Assembly: GCA_964508655.1 (NCBI GenBank)
Contig: CAZDUO010000003.1
Span: 1-64,000 of the forward strand
DNA length: 64,000 bases
Origin: VBAS01 sp964508655
Lineage (GTDB): Bacteria > Bacteroidota > Bacteroidia > Chitinophagales > Chitinophagaceae
Direction: 5' to 3'
A program made the translations under genes and the position numbers. Under the pieces are notes generated by a model that was given only the letters and a program-made list of their open reading frames with translations, was not told the origin of the DNA and did not search any database. Positions 1-6,744 of this stretch are shown here, one piece after another (the first letter of the stretch is position 1; the number at the start of each line of letters is the position of its first letter).

Positions 1-159
1 GCCTCACCGCCGGTAAGCGATGAGGTGCGCCTCTCACATTTATCTGCCGAAGTTTTAACGAAGGCATGACCACTGTACGTTCGGGTTTCGAATACAGCGG
101 TTCGGAAAATCATAAGCACAACCGCTCTTTACACCAGTTGTAATTTGTTTCTCATTTAA

Positions 160-185
160 GATAAGGCTGGACTCGCCTCCTTATC
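160..185. repeat. Inverted repeat before the first gene
   Basis: GATAAGG at 160-166 and CCTTATC at 179-185 form a perfect 7-bp stem with a 12-nt loop, 36 nt before the likely ATG of the first gene. Otherwise bases 1-159 contain no open frame I can assign and no recognisable RNA gene; they may hold the end of a unit that starts outside the window. It could be a small terminator or a leader hairpin; there is no T-run, so the role is unknown. Confidence 0.3.
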
Positions 186-221
186 GAATTGGAAACGATA
201 ATCCGTTCAGAAAAAGGAATT

Positions 222-614
222 ATGTTTTTACGTTGTATGGACTATTGCGGAAAGACTATTTGGGGTTTTATGAGTGTAGTGAAACCACCAAATACAAGCA
301 AAGCATATGATAACATTAAGAAGTTTCCAAAGTTCAATGGACAAGCATATTACCAATACACCGACTTTTATTTTACAGACTTTGAAATGAATATCGTTAA
401 AGACAAAGGGATTCAAAGCTACAAAAGCTATTACCTTGACAAATACTACGAGACACTTTTATCACATTTAATTTGCTTGAGCAATGAAGGTGGTTCTGAA
501 AAGGGAAAAAACGACTTATTACTTGGTTCAATTTTAAAGGAGCGAAACCTTTATAAATACACCAAATACAAAGAGACATTAGAAGATGTTTTTAAAGAAC
601 AAAAAAGAGAATAA
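222..614 (+). CDS. Hypothetical protein, unknown family
   Basis: I do not recognise this gene. The frame is open from a TTG at 189, but the ATG at 222 is preceded by AAAAAGGAATT, a better start, giving 130 residues. The product is soluble-looking, rich in Lys, Tyr and Asn, with no signal peptide or membrane segment. The body has many aromatic residues (for example YYQYTDFYFTDFE) and the C-terminus is a charged helix (KYKETLEDVFKEQKRE). Its base composition is more A+T-rich than the genes that follow, and it stands alone between non-coding stretches, which fits a recently acquired orphan gene. Function cannot be proposed from sequence. Confidence 0.6.
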   Translation: MFLRCMDYCGKTIWGFMSVVKPPNTSKAYDNIKKFPKFNGQAYYQYTDFYFTDFEMNIVKDKGIQSYKSYYLDKYYETLLSHLICLSNEGGSEKGKNDLLLGSILKERNLYKYTKYKETLEDVFKEQKRE

Positions 615-940
615 CGGGTGGTAACACGGGTTCCTATGTATATAGGAATTCAGAGAAGGATCATATCATTCAATCATATTTTCTTTTGTGGCAAAGCCAT
701 CCCTTTGGGAAAAACAGGAGACCTGCCTGCCGGCAGGCAGGAAATGGAAGGATTGCCCTGTTCATCAACATCAAATGCCCGCCGCCGGGAATGATGTAAC
801 CGGGGTGCTTTTACGTGATTGGCTGCATGTGAACCTTGGCGCCATATACAGGAAAAAATAACGGGAAACCGCTCATCACTTTATCATCACAACTACCCGT
901 TTATTCAGCAGGATGACTTTTGATTTCTGTAAATACTTTT
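615..940. other. Gene-poor stretch with a possible gene remnant and a perfect palindrome
   Basis: No complete gene is visible. A plus-strand frame that passes through the palindrome at 722-741 and ends at a TAA near 860 reads ...NDVTGVLLRDWLHVNLGAIYRKK; it resembles the tail of a protein but has no convincing start, so it may be a decayed gene. The fragment is not assignable to a family. Confidence 0.3.
722..741. repeat. Perfect 20-bp palindrome
   Basis: CCTGCCTGCCGGCAGGCAGG is a perfect inverted repeat without a loop. A shorter relative, GCCTGCCGGCAGG, occurs inside the neighbouring L,D-transpeptidase gene near 1170, and CTGCCTGCCT occurs near 16762. This looks like one member of the dispersed GC-rich palindrome population of the genome rather than a terminator, since no T-run follows. 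Confidence 0.6.
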
Positions 941-2167
941 TCACAATTCCATCGGCTCGGGTATTTCCACCGTTATGGTCTGTATCATTTTCTTGGCAAC
1001 GGGTTTATCGTTCAGCAGGGCCGGCTGCCATTTGGCCATCGTGTTTTCCAGCCGGTTCAGTATTTCTTCTTCAAACTTTTCATTCGGCGCTCCTTTCAGT
1101 ACTTTGAAATTTACAGGCATGCCATCGGCATCTACAATAAACTCCACCTGCACAAAAACTTTTCTTGTGCCTGCCGGCAGGTATTCCCGCATTTCTTTGC
1201 CCAACCTGTCAAGGAATTTAAGCAATGCATCGCCGCCACCGGGGTATTTCGGCCATTGATGTACCGACTGTGCCAGGTTGGTAATGTTTCGCTGCCTGCG
1301 TATTACGGGTGCCTTCTTCACCACCGGTTTTTCTTCCTCCACATACATTGATTTTTTTTCCGGTGCATCACTTACATAATATTCTCCTTTTTCCGATACC
1401 ATCACCACGGGCAGCTGTTTGTTTTTTTCAAAGTAATTAAATGCATCTTCCAGCCTCGATGCAAACTCTTTCAACTGGACATCATCCCTGGTTAGTTTGT
1501 CCAGGTAGTCCACACTTTTCTTTGCATTGTAGCGGATGGGGAATATGTGCACAGGTATGAAATCCTGTCCCTTGTCTTTGGCATGCGCCGTGATGATATA
1601 CAGTTCTTCAATCAGCGGGTCGGTAAGCGGAATGCAACCAACAGTAACGCAGCTGCCGTGAATATAAATTTCACCGCCGGGCCGCTGTGCATCACTCAGT
1701 ATGCGGTCAGAAATATTCGGGTAGTTCAACCCCAGCGACAAATGATACTGGCTGCGCGGGTTAAATTCATTGATGTAATAAAACCCTTCGGGTACCTGGT
1801 AATCGCCTTCAAGCCGCTTGGGGCCAAGGGTACCGGCAAGGGCACATACTTTATATGTTTTGAAAAGCCGGTAAGCATCTTTGCGTTCGTTCTTCACCCA
1901 CACTTCCAGCTGGCTGTCGTACTTGAACGAGCGGATATAAACATATTTCGCCGGCCATTGCAATTTCTTTTCCTCAAACTGTTTTTTCAGCGCAGCCTCA
2001 TTTTTATTCAGCGCCTCAGCAGGACGCTGAAGTGTTTTCTGAAAATCAATAAAAGAAGTGACAGAAGAAACGGAAGTGCCGCCCGAACCATTCTGCCCCG
2101 GAACCACGTGCACAAAACAACAGGTGAAAGTGATGGCGATTATCAGGTTTTTCATTACCGGTTTCAT
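941..2167 (-). CDS. L,D-transpeptidase (YkuD/YafK-like) with TonB C-terminal domain
   Basis: The 408-residue product starts with a signal peptide (residues 1-24, cleaved near VVPGQ). Residues 70-215 form an L,D-transpeptidase catalytic domain of the ErfK/YafK kind: the motif HGSCVTVGCIPLTD at 170-183 contains the catalytic His and Cys (Cys178). Such enzymes make or cut 3-3 peptidoglycan crosslinks or attach proteins to the wall in the periplasm. Residues 300-408 (WPKYPGGGDALLKFL ... VEFIVDADGMPVNF ... WQPALLNDKPV) match the TonB/energy-transducer C-terminal fold common in Bacteroidota. The combination in one chain is unusual; the TonB-like part may bind a partner rather than transduce energy, because no N-terminal membrane anchor is present. 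It stands alone, convergent with nothing on its 3' side. Confidence 0.8.
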   Translation of the reverse strand: MKPVMKNLIIAITFTCCFVHVVPGQNGSGGTSVSSVTSFIDFQKTLQRPAEALNKNEAALKKQFEEKKLQWPAKYVYIRSFKYDSQLEVWVKNERKDAYRLFKTYKVCALAGTLGPKRLEGDYQVPEGFYYINEFNPRSQYHLSLGLNYPNISDRILSDAQRPGGEIYIHGSCVTVGCIPLTDPLIEELYIITAHAKDKGQDFIPVHIFPIRYNAKKSVDYLDKLTRDDVQLKEFASRLEDAFNYFEKNKQLPVVMVSEKGEYYVSDAPEKKSMYVEEEKPVVKKAPVIRRQRNITNLAQSVHQWPKYPGGGDALLKFLDRLGKEMREYLPAGTRKVFVQVEFIVDADGMPVNFKVLKGAPNEKFEEEILNRLENTMAKWQPALLNDKPVAKKMIQTITVEIPEPMEL

Positions 2168-2254
2168 TAGATTAAAAAACGATTTCGTCCATGCTTTATT
2201 TCTAAAAAAAAATAAAACAATATGTAAAAATAAGATGAAAAGTTAAGAAATCAC

Positions 2255-2450
2255 ATTGCGTCAGGATGGCGGATGTACGATGACGGAAGTATAATGTCTG
2301 ATGCTTGCCCTACGTAGTCCCGATTATTCGGGACGAAGGAGGGTCTGATGTATGATGAGCAGGTCAGGATATCCCTAATTAATCCATATTATGCTTTTTA
2401 CAATTTGACCAACTTTCAACTTCCAACTTCTGACTTCCGACCTCCGACTA
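2255..2450. repeat. 7-bp-periodic repeat arrays and GTCCCGAT palindrome
   Basis: Bases 2409-2450 run as heptads of the type CCAACTT/TCAACTT/CTGACTT/CCGACCT, and 2262-2300 show a looser heptad pattern around GATG. Between them, 2317-2334 is the palindrome GTCCCGATTATTCGGGAC. The heptad array extends into the 3' end of hpd and supplies its TAG stop codon (2448-2450, minus strand). The same heptad behaviour is seen at many gene borders in this window. Confidence 0.6.
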
Positions 2451-3581
2451 CAAATTCCCCCTCGCCGCCTGCTCCCGTTCAATGGCTTCAAACAAAGCTT
2501 TGAAATTTCCCTTGCCAAAACTCCGGGCTCCTTTCCGTTGTATGATTTCGAAAAATAAGGTAGGACGATCTTCCACCGGCCTGGTAAATAATTGCAGTAA
2601 ATACCCTTCGTCGTCCCTGTCCACCAGGATGCCCAGTTCTTTCAGCGGCTCCAGGTCTTCATCTATTTTTCCCACCCGGTCAAGCAGGTCGTCGTAGTAA
2701 GTGGTGGGCACACGCAGAAACTCCACGCCGTTGTTGCGCAGCGCTGTCACTGTTTTTACAATATCATTTGTAGCCATGGCCACATGCTGGCATCCCTCGC
2801 CATTGTAAAACTCGAGGTACTCTTCCACCTGGCTCTTCTTTTTTCCTTCGGCCGGTTCATTGATAGGAAATTTTACAAACCCGTTTCCATTGCTCATCAC
2901 CTTACTCATCAGCGCCGAGTATTCGGTTGAAATATCTTTATCATCAAACGAAAGAATATTGCGGAAGCCCATCACTTCTTCATAAAATTTTACCCAGGGG
3001 TTCATCTGGTTCCTGTCCACATTGCCTACGCAATGATCCACATAAAGCAATCCTGTTTCTGCAGGATTAAAAAAATCATTTTTCCATGCACGATAGCCGG
3101 GCATAAAAGGCCCGTTGTAATTTTTTCTTTCCACAAACACATGCACCGTTTCGCCGTAGGTATGAATGCCACTCAGCACCACTTCGCCGTTTTCATCTTT
3201 CAGCCTGGTGGGCTGCAGGTAACTTTTCCCGCCGCGTTTTGTTGTTTCATCCCATGCACTGGTCGCATCATCCACACGCAGTGCCAGCACCCTTACACCA
3301 TCGCCATGTTTGTAAATATGATCGGCTAATTCATTACCCGGCCGCAGCGGAGTTGTAAGCACAAAAGTCAGTTTGTTTTGCCGCACCGCATAGCTGGCCC
3401 GGTCTTTCACACCCGTTTCGGGCCCGGCATAGGCCAGCGCCTGGAAACCAAATGCACTCATATAAAAATGTGCCGCCTGTTTGGCATTGCCCACATAAAA
3501 TTCCACGTAGTCGGTACCCTGCAAAGGGAGAAAATCAGTTTGTGTATTCTGTTTTGTATTTGAAGCTGTAACTGTTGCCAT
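2448..3581 (-). CDS. hpd: 4-hydroxyphenylpyruvate dioxygenase
   Basis: This enzyme converts 4-hydroxyphenylpyruvate to homogentisate in tyrosine degradation, in the cytoplasm, with Fe(II). The frame is open from 3653, but MATVTASN at 3581 is the natural start, giving 377 residues, normal for the family. Two vicinal-oxygen-chelate domains are visible; the iron ligands appear as His183 (YVDHCVGNV), His266 (GEGCQHVAMAT) and Glu345 (PTLFFEIIQRKG). The C-terminal helix with GKGNFKALFEAIEREQ is the usual gate of the active site. The stop codon lies in a 7-bp repeat array. No other tyrosine degradation gene is next to it; a small open frame lies upstream at 3668-3754. Confidence 0.95.
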   Translation of the reverse strand: MATVTASNTKQNTQTDFLPLQGTDYVEFYVGNAKQAAHFYMSAFGFQALAYAGPETGVKDRASYAVRQNKLTFVLTTPLRPGNELADHIYKHGDGVRVLALRVDDATSAWDETTKRGGKSYLQPTRLKDENGEVVLSGIHTYGETVHVFVERKNYNGPFMPGYRAWKNDFFNPAETGLLYVDHCVGNVDRNQMNPWVKFYEEVMGFRNILSFDDKDISTEYSALMSKVMSNGNGFVKFPINEPAEGKKKSQVEEYLEFYNGEGCQHVAMATNDIVKTVTALRNNGVEFLRVPTTYYDDLLDRVGKIDEDLEPLKELGILVDRDDEGYLLQLFTRPVEDRPTLFFEIIQRKGARSFGKGNFKALFEAIEREQAARGNL

Positions 3582-3667
3582 AATTTTTTTTTTGAAGTCA
3601 GCGAAAGTAATTCTGTTCAGCGCCTGTTGCGTCGCACTCTTGTACGACAACAATTCTATTGAGCAAA

Positions 3668-3754
3668 TCAGCGGCTCATTGCCAGCGATTCCATCAGCAA
3701 TTCAAAATGATTGCGTTCATCCGGGAAGATTTTATGAGCATAATCGGGACGCAT
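3668..3754 (-). CDS. Possible small protein upstream of hpd
   Basis: A 28-residue frame (MRPDYAHKIFPDERNHFELL, then MESLAMSR) starts 5 nt after a perfect TANNTTTG box (TAATTTTG, minus strand, 3759-3766), so a transcript would begin close to its ATG. It lies 86 bp before the hpd start, on the same strand. The composition is protein-like and amphipathic, without low complexity. It could be a real small protein, a leader peptide, or the truncated start of a lost gene. Confidence 0.35.
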   Translation of the reverse strand: MRPDYAHKIFPDERNHFELLMESLAMSR

Positions 3755-3758
3755 GATG

Positions 3759-3766
3759 CAAAATTA
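3759..3766 (-). promoter_or_regulatory. Promoter -7 box (TANNTTTG) for the hpd unit
   Basis: Read on the minus strand the bases are TAATTTTG, an exact match to the Bacteroidota sigma-A -7 element. It precedes the small frame at 3668-3754 and hpd. I see no clear TTG -33 element at the expected distance, so strength is uncertain. Confidence 0.45.
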
Positions 3767-3924
3767 GAAAATATAAACTGACATCCGGATAGCAAATAGT
3801 TTAATGGTTTGGCGGATTGATGGCTGAAGCCGCCTCAATACAATTTGACAATTCAGCAAGGCAGCAATTCTACCATCAAACCATCTTCAAAAACCCTGTA
3901 ACCCGAAACCTTAATCCACAATCC

Positions 3925-3932
3925 TATCTTTG
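3925..3932 (+). promoter_or_regulatory. Promoter -7 box (TANNTTTG) for purK
   Basis: TATCTTTG matches the Bacteroidota -7 consensus exactly and ends 5 nt before the purK ATG at 3937. Transcription would start at or very near the start codon, giving a leaderless or nearly leaderless mRNA. This placement also argues for the ATG at 3937 and against the longer open frame from 3817. Confidence 0.5.
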
Positions 3933-3936
3933 CCTT

Positions 3937-5076
3937 ATGAAGAATCCTTCGGCAGAACTCAAGGTCGGTATCCTCGGTGGCGGGCAACTGGGACGGATGC
4001 TGTTGCAGGCTGCGGCCAATTACCCGGTGAAAACTTTTGTACTCGAAAACGATGAAGAATGTCCGGCTGCCCATCTTTGTCATCATTTTACAAAAGGCGA
4101 TTTTAAAAACTTCGAAGCAGTTTATAATTTCGGAAAAAACCTGGATGCACTCAGCATTGAAATTGAAAATGTAAATGTGGAAGCGCTGGAAAAACTGGAA
4201 GCCGAAGGCGTAAAGATTTATCCCAGGCCATCGGTGCTGCGCATCATCCGGAACAAAATTTTGCAGAAACAATATTACCATCAGTATGATATTCCGACGG
4301 CAGAATTTATCATCACCCACGACCAGGCCGAGCTGCTGCGGCAGGAAAAATTTCTGCCGGCCGTTCACAAGCTCGGTACCGGCGGCTACGATGGCCGGGG
4401 TGTTGAAATCATCAAAACAATTGAAGACGTTCCAAAAGGTTTTGATGCGCCTGCCGTGCTGGAAAAATTAATACCGATTCAAAAAGAAATTTCGCAGATT
4501 GTAGCCATCAATGAGCAGGGCGATACGGCCCTTTACCCGCCTGTGGAAATGCTTTTCGATCCCGACCTCAATCAACTGGATTACCAGCTTTGCCCGGCAG
4601 AACTGAGTACACAGACATTGTACAAAGTTGAAGCCATTGCCCTGTCAGTTGTCCGCCACTTTCAGTCGCCCGGTATTTTTGCCGTGGAAATGTTTGTGGA
4701 CAAAGCAGGCGACGTATTTGTAAACGAAACAGCGCCGCGGGTGCACAACAGTGGTCACCATACCATTGAAGCGCATTACTGCAGCCAGTTCGATATGCTC
4801 TGGCGCATCATGCTTGGCTACCCGCTGGGAAATACTGAAACCATTCTGCCGTCTATTATGGTAAATATTACCGGGGCTGCCGGTTTCAGCGGCAATGTAC
4901 AATATGAAGGATTGGATGAAGTGTTGAAAATTGAAAATGCATTTGTACACATTTATGGAAAGAAGCAAACGAGACCCGGTCGTAAAATGGGGCATGTCAC
5001 CATTCTCAGCAGGGAAAAACAAGACCTTCTGCACAAATCGAACAAGGTAAAACGGACGTTAATTCCAAAATCCTGA
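3937..5076 (+). CDS. purK: N5-carboxyaminoimidazole ribonucleotide synthase
   Basis: PurK uses ATP and bicarbonate to carboxylate aminoimidazole ribonucleotide in purine synthesis. The 379-residue product begins MKNPSAELKVGILGGGQLGRMLLQAA, the family's N-terminal nucleotide-binding signature. The ATP-grasp region follows (KLGTGGYDGRGVEII, VLEKLIPIQKEISQIV, FAVEMFVDKAGDVFVNETAPRVHNSGHHTIEA). The C-terminus ends ...GKKQTRPGRKMGHVTILS, typical. The open frame extends 40 codons upstream, but that part is unlike the family and the promoter box at 3925 supports this start. Its usual partner purE lies 7 kb away at 11963, beyond an efflux operon. Confidence 0.95.
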   Translation: MKNPSAELKVGILGGGQLGRMLLQAAANYPVKTFVLENDEECPAAHLCHHFTKGDFKNFEAVYNFGKNLDALSIEIENVNVEALEKLEAEGVKIYPRPSVLRIIRNKILQKQYYHQYDIPTAEFIITHDQAELLRQEKFLPAVHKLGTGGYDGRGVEIIKTIEDVPKGFDAPAVLEKLIPIQKEISQIVAINEQGDTALYPPVEMLFDPDLNQLDYQLCPAELSTQTLYKVEAIALSVVRHFQSPGIFAVEMFVDKAGDVFVNETAPRVHNSGHHTIEAHYCSQFDMLWRIMLGYPLGNTETILPSIMVNITGAAGFSGNVQYEGLDEVLKIENAFVHIYGKKQTRPGRKMGHVTILSREKQDLLHKSNKVKRTLIPKS

Positions 5077-5228
5077 AACCATCCGTTTATCATCCTGTTT
5101 AACCACTCTTAACTGTCAGTCAATTAATTTTTTGGATGGGAAAGGAAATTGTGCTGTGCGGCGTCAAATATCAAATCGCAAAAGTCAATAAGTGCTTATT
5201 TTTAAGGTTCAAAGTTTTTTTTAAAGTC

Positions 5229-6296
5229 ATGGCAAAAACTCCAAAGCTGGTTACAGGATTTGTAAGCATCGTTTTTATTTCAACTATCATGTCGTGCAAC
5301 GGTAAAAAGGATACCAACATGCAGCAAAGCGCCACCCAGATGCAGCAGCAAAACCTGGTGGTGGATGTGATGATTGCTGCTACCCGTTCACTGAATGCCG
5401 ATATTGAAGTGCCCGGTACCATACTGGCCAACGAATCGACGGAAATTCACCCGGAAGTATCGGGACGTATTGTAGAGTTGAATGTGAAGGAAGGAACCTA
5501 TGTGCAGCAGGGGGCTATGCTGGCAAAACTTTATGATGGCGACCTGCAGGCGCAGCTTCGCAAGCTTGATGTGCAGCTAAAAATTGCCGAACAAACCGAA
5601 AAGCGCCAGGCCGAATTACTCAAGATCCAGGGCATCAGCCAGCAGGAGTACGACTTGAGCCTGTTGCAGGTTAATAACCTGAAAGCCGATATTGATATAA
5701 TAAAAGAAAGCATCCGCAAAACCGAAATCCGGGCCCCGTTCAGCGGCAAGCTCGGGTTAAAAAACATCAGCCCCGGCGCTTACGTTACTCCTTCAACCAT
5801 AGTAACCACCATCAGCCAGGTAACACTGCTTAAAATACAGTTTAATGTGCCGGAGCGGTATGGCTCGCAATTGCGAACCGGGCAAAACATTTCCTTCACC
5901 ATTGATGGTTCATTGAAAACGTTTAACGCATCGGTAATTGCATCGGAAGTAAAAATGGATGAAAATACCCGGAGCCTTGCCATAAGAGCCGTGGTAAAAG
6001 AAACGGACCCGGCGCTGATACCCGGTGCATTTGCCAAAGTGAAAATTGTGCTGGGCCAAAATGAAAACGCCATCATGATTCCAAATATCATTGTGGTACC
6101 ACAGGGTAGAAAAAAGCAGGTCTTTTTATATAAAGCAGGCAAGTCAGTTCCGGTGGATATAACTACAGGTGTGCGGGACAGTACCGAAATACAGGTGCTG
6201 GCCGGTGTGAAGGCAGGTGATACAGTGATTACTTCAGGGTTACTGTTTTTAAGGCCGGGAGCGGATGTGAAGTTGAAGAGGGTAAGTGGTGAGTAA
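5229..6296 (+). CDS. RND efflux periplasmic adaptor lipoprotein (HlyD/AcrA family)
   Basis: The adaptor links an inner-membrane RND pump to an outer-membrane channel. The start at 5229 gives a lipoprotein signal (MAKTPKLVTGFVSIVFISTIMSC, lipid Cys23), 355 residues. The upstream frame from 5136 lacks homologous features. A lipoyl half-motif follows (PGTILANESTEIHPEVSGRIVELNVKEGTYVQQGAMLAKL), then a short coiled-coil hairpin (QLRKLDVQLKIAEQTEKRQAELLKIQGISQQEYDL) and the second lipoyl half (TEIRAPFSGKLGLKNISPGAYV). The last residues VSGE and the TAA stop are supplied by a 7-bp repeat array. The RND pump follows after a 448-bp gap that holds a dead four-helix-bundle gene. Confidence 0.92.
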   Translation: MAKTPKLVTGFVSIVFISTIMSCNGKKDTNMQQSATQMQQQNLVVDVMIAATRSLNADIEVPGTILANESTEIHPEVSGRIVELNVKEGTYVQQGAMLAKLYDGDLQAQLRKLDVQLKIAEQTEKRQAELLKIQGISQQEYDLSLLQVNNLKADIDIIKESIRKTEIRAPFSGKLGLKNISPGAYVTPSTIVTTISQVTLLKIQFNVPERYGSQLRTGQNISFTIDGSLKTFNASVIASEVKMDENTRSLAIRAVVKETDPALIPGAFAKVKIVLGQNENAIMIPNIIVVPQGRKKQVFLYKAGKSVPVDITTGVRDSTEIQVLAGVKAGDTVITSGLLFLRPGADVKLKRVSGE

Positions 6297-6741
6297 TGAG
6301 TGGTGAGTGTCTTGTACTGAAATAGGTGGATAGATTTTACCAACCTTACTCTTACAACTATATTCTTGAAACTTAAACACACTAATCCTGATGTATTTAC
6401 AATTTCAAAGGAATTAGTTCTTGAGTGTTACCGGGAAACGAATTATTTCCTGAAAGCGAACGATATACTATGATATCGCAAATCAGGAAGGCTGCCTTAT
6501 CTGTGCATTTAAATGTTGCTGAATGGTGCTCAGGAAAATCTGCAGGAGAATGAAAGCGGTTTTATGAAATAGCAAGATATTCTGCAAGCGAAGTTGATAC
6601 GGCATTTGGCACTGTTTTCAGATTGTCTTATGTACAGATGGAGCAATTAAAGGATTTTGAAAAAATAATAATTACAACATTAAAATACTGAGCGGTCTGA
6701 TTGGGAAGGAGCTTGCTCATCATTGACCACTCACCACTCAA
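6281..6741 (+). mobile_element. Putative S23 four-helix-bundle element bounded by inverted heptad arrays (decayed)
   Basis: The gap between the adaptor and pump genes begins with heptads of the type GTGAGTA/ATGAGTG (6282-6311) and ends with the inverse (6714-6741). GAGTGGTGAGTG at 6298-6309 has a perfect reverse complement at 6728-6739. The interior is a broken S23-type gene. The same arrangement with an intact gene occurs at 11502-11998, which suggests that gene plus inverted arrays form one mobile unit. Confidence 0.5.
6366..6691 (+). pseudogene. Four-helix-bundle (S23/TIGR02436-like) protein, disrupted
   Basis: Translated pieces match the S23/Avd-like four-helix-bundle family. The first, from about 6369, reads KLKHTNPDVFTISKELVLECYRET; after a frameshift near 6440-6475 come QIRKAALSVHLNVAEWCSGKSAGE, a TGA stop, and KRFYEIARYSASEVDTAFGT to the TGA at 6689-6691. 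The order of motifs (QIR.AALS...N.AEG.S...ERKRFYEIARGSA.E.D) is that of the family. One frameshift and one in-frame stop show that it is dead. Members are known inside 23S rRNA intervening sequences and as accessory proteins of diversity-generating retroelements; here the gene sits alone between inverted repeat arrays. Confidence 0.75.
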
Positions 6742-6744
6742 AAT

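Noticed and set aside
1..660. Possible integron gene cassette around the first small gene
   Set aside because: The orphan gene and its flanks recall cassette-like genes, and TAACGGGTGGTAACACGGG follows the stop, but I could not identify paired attC core sites on both sides, and no integrase is in the window.
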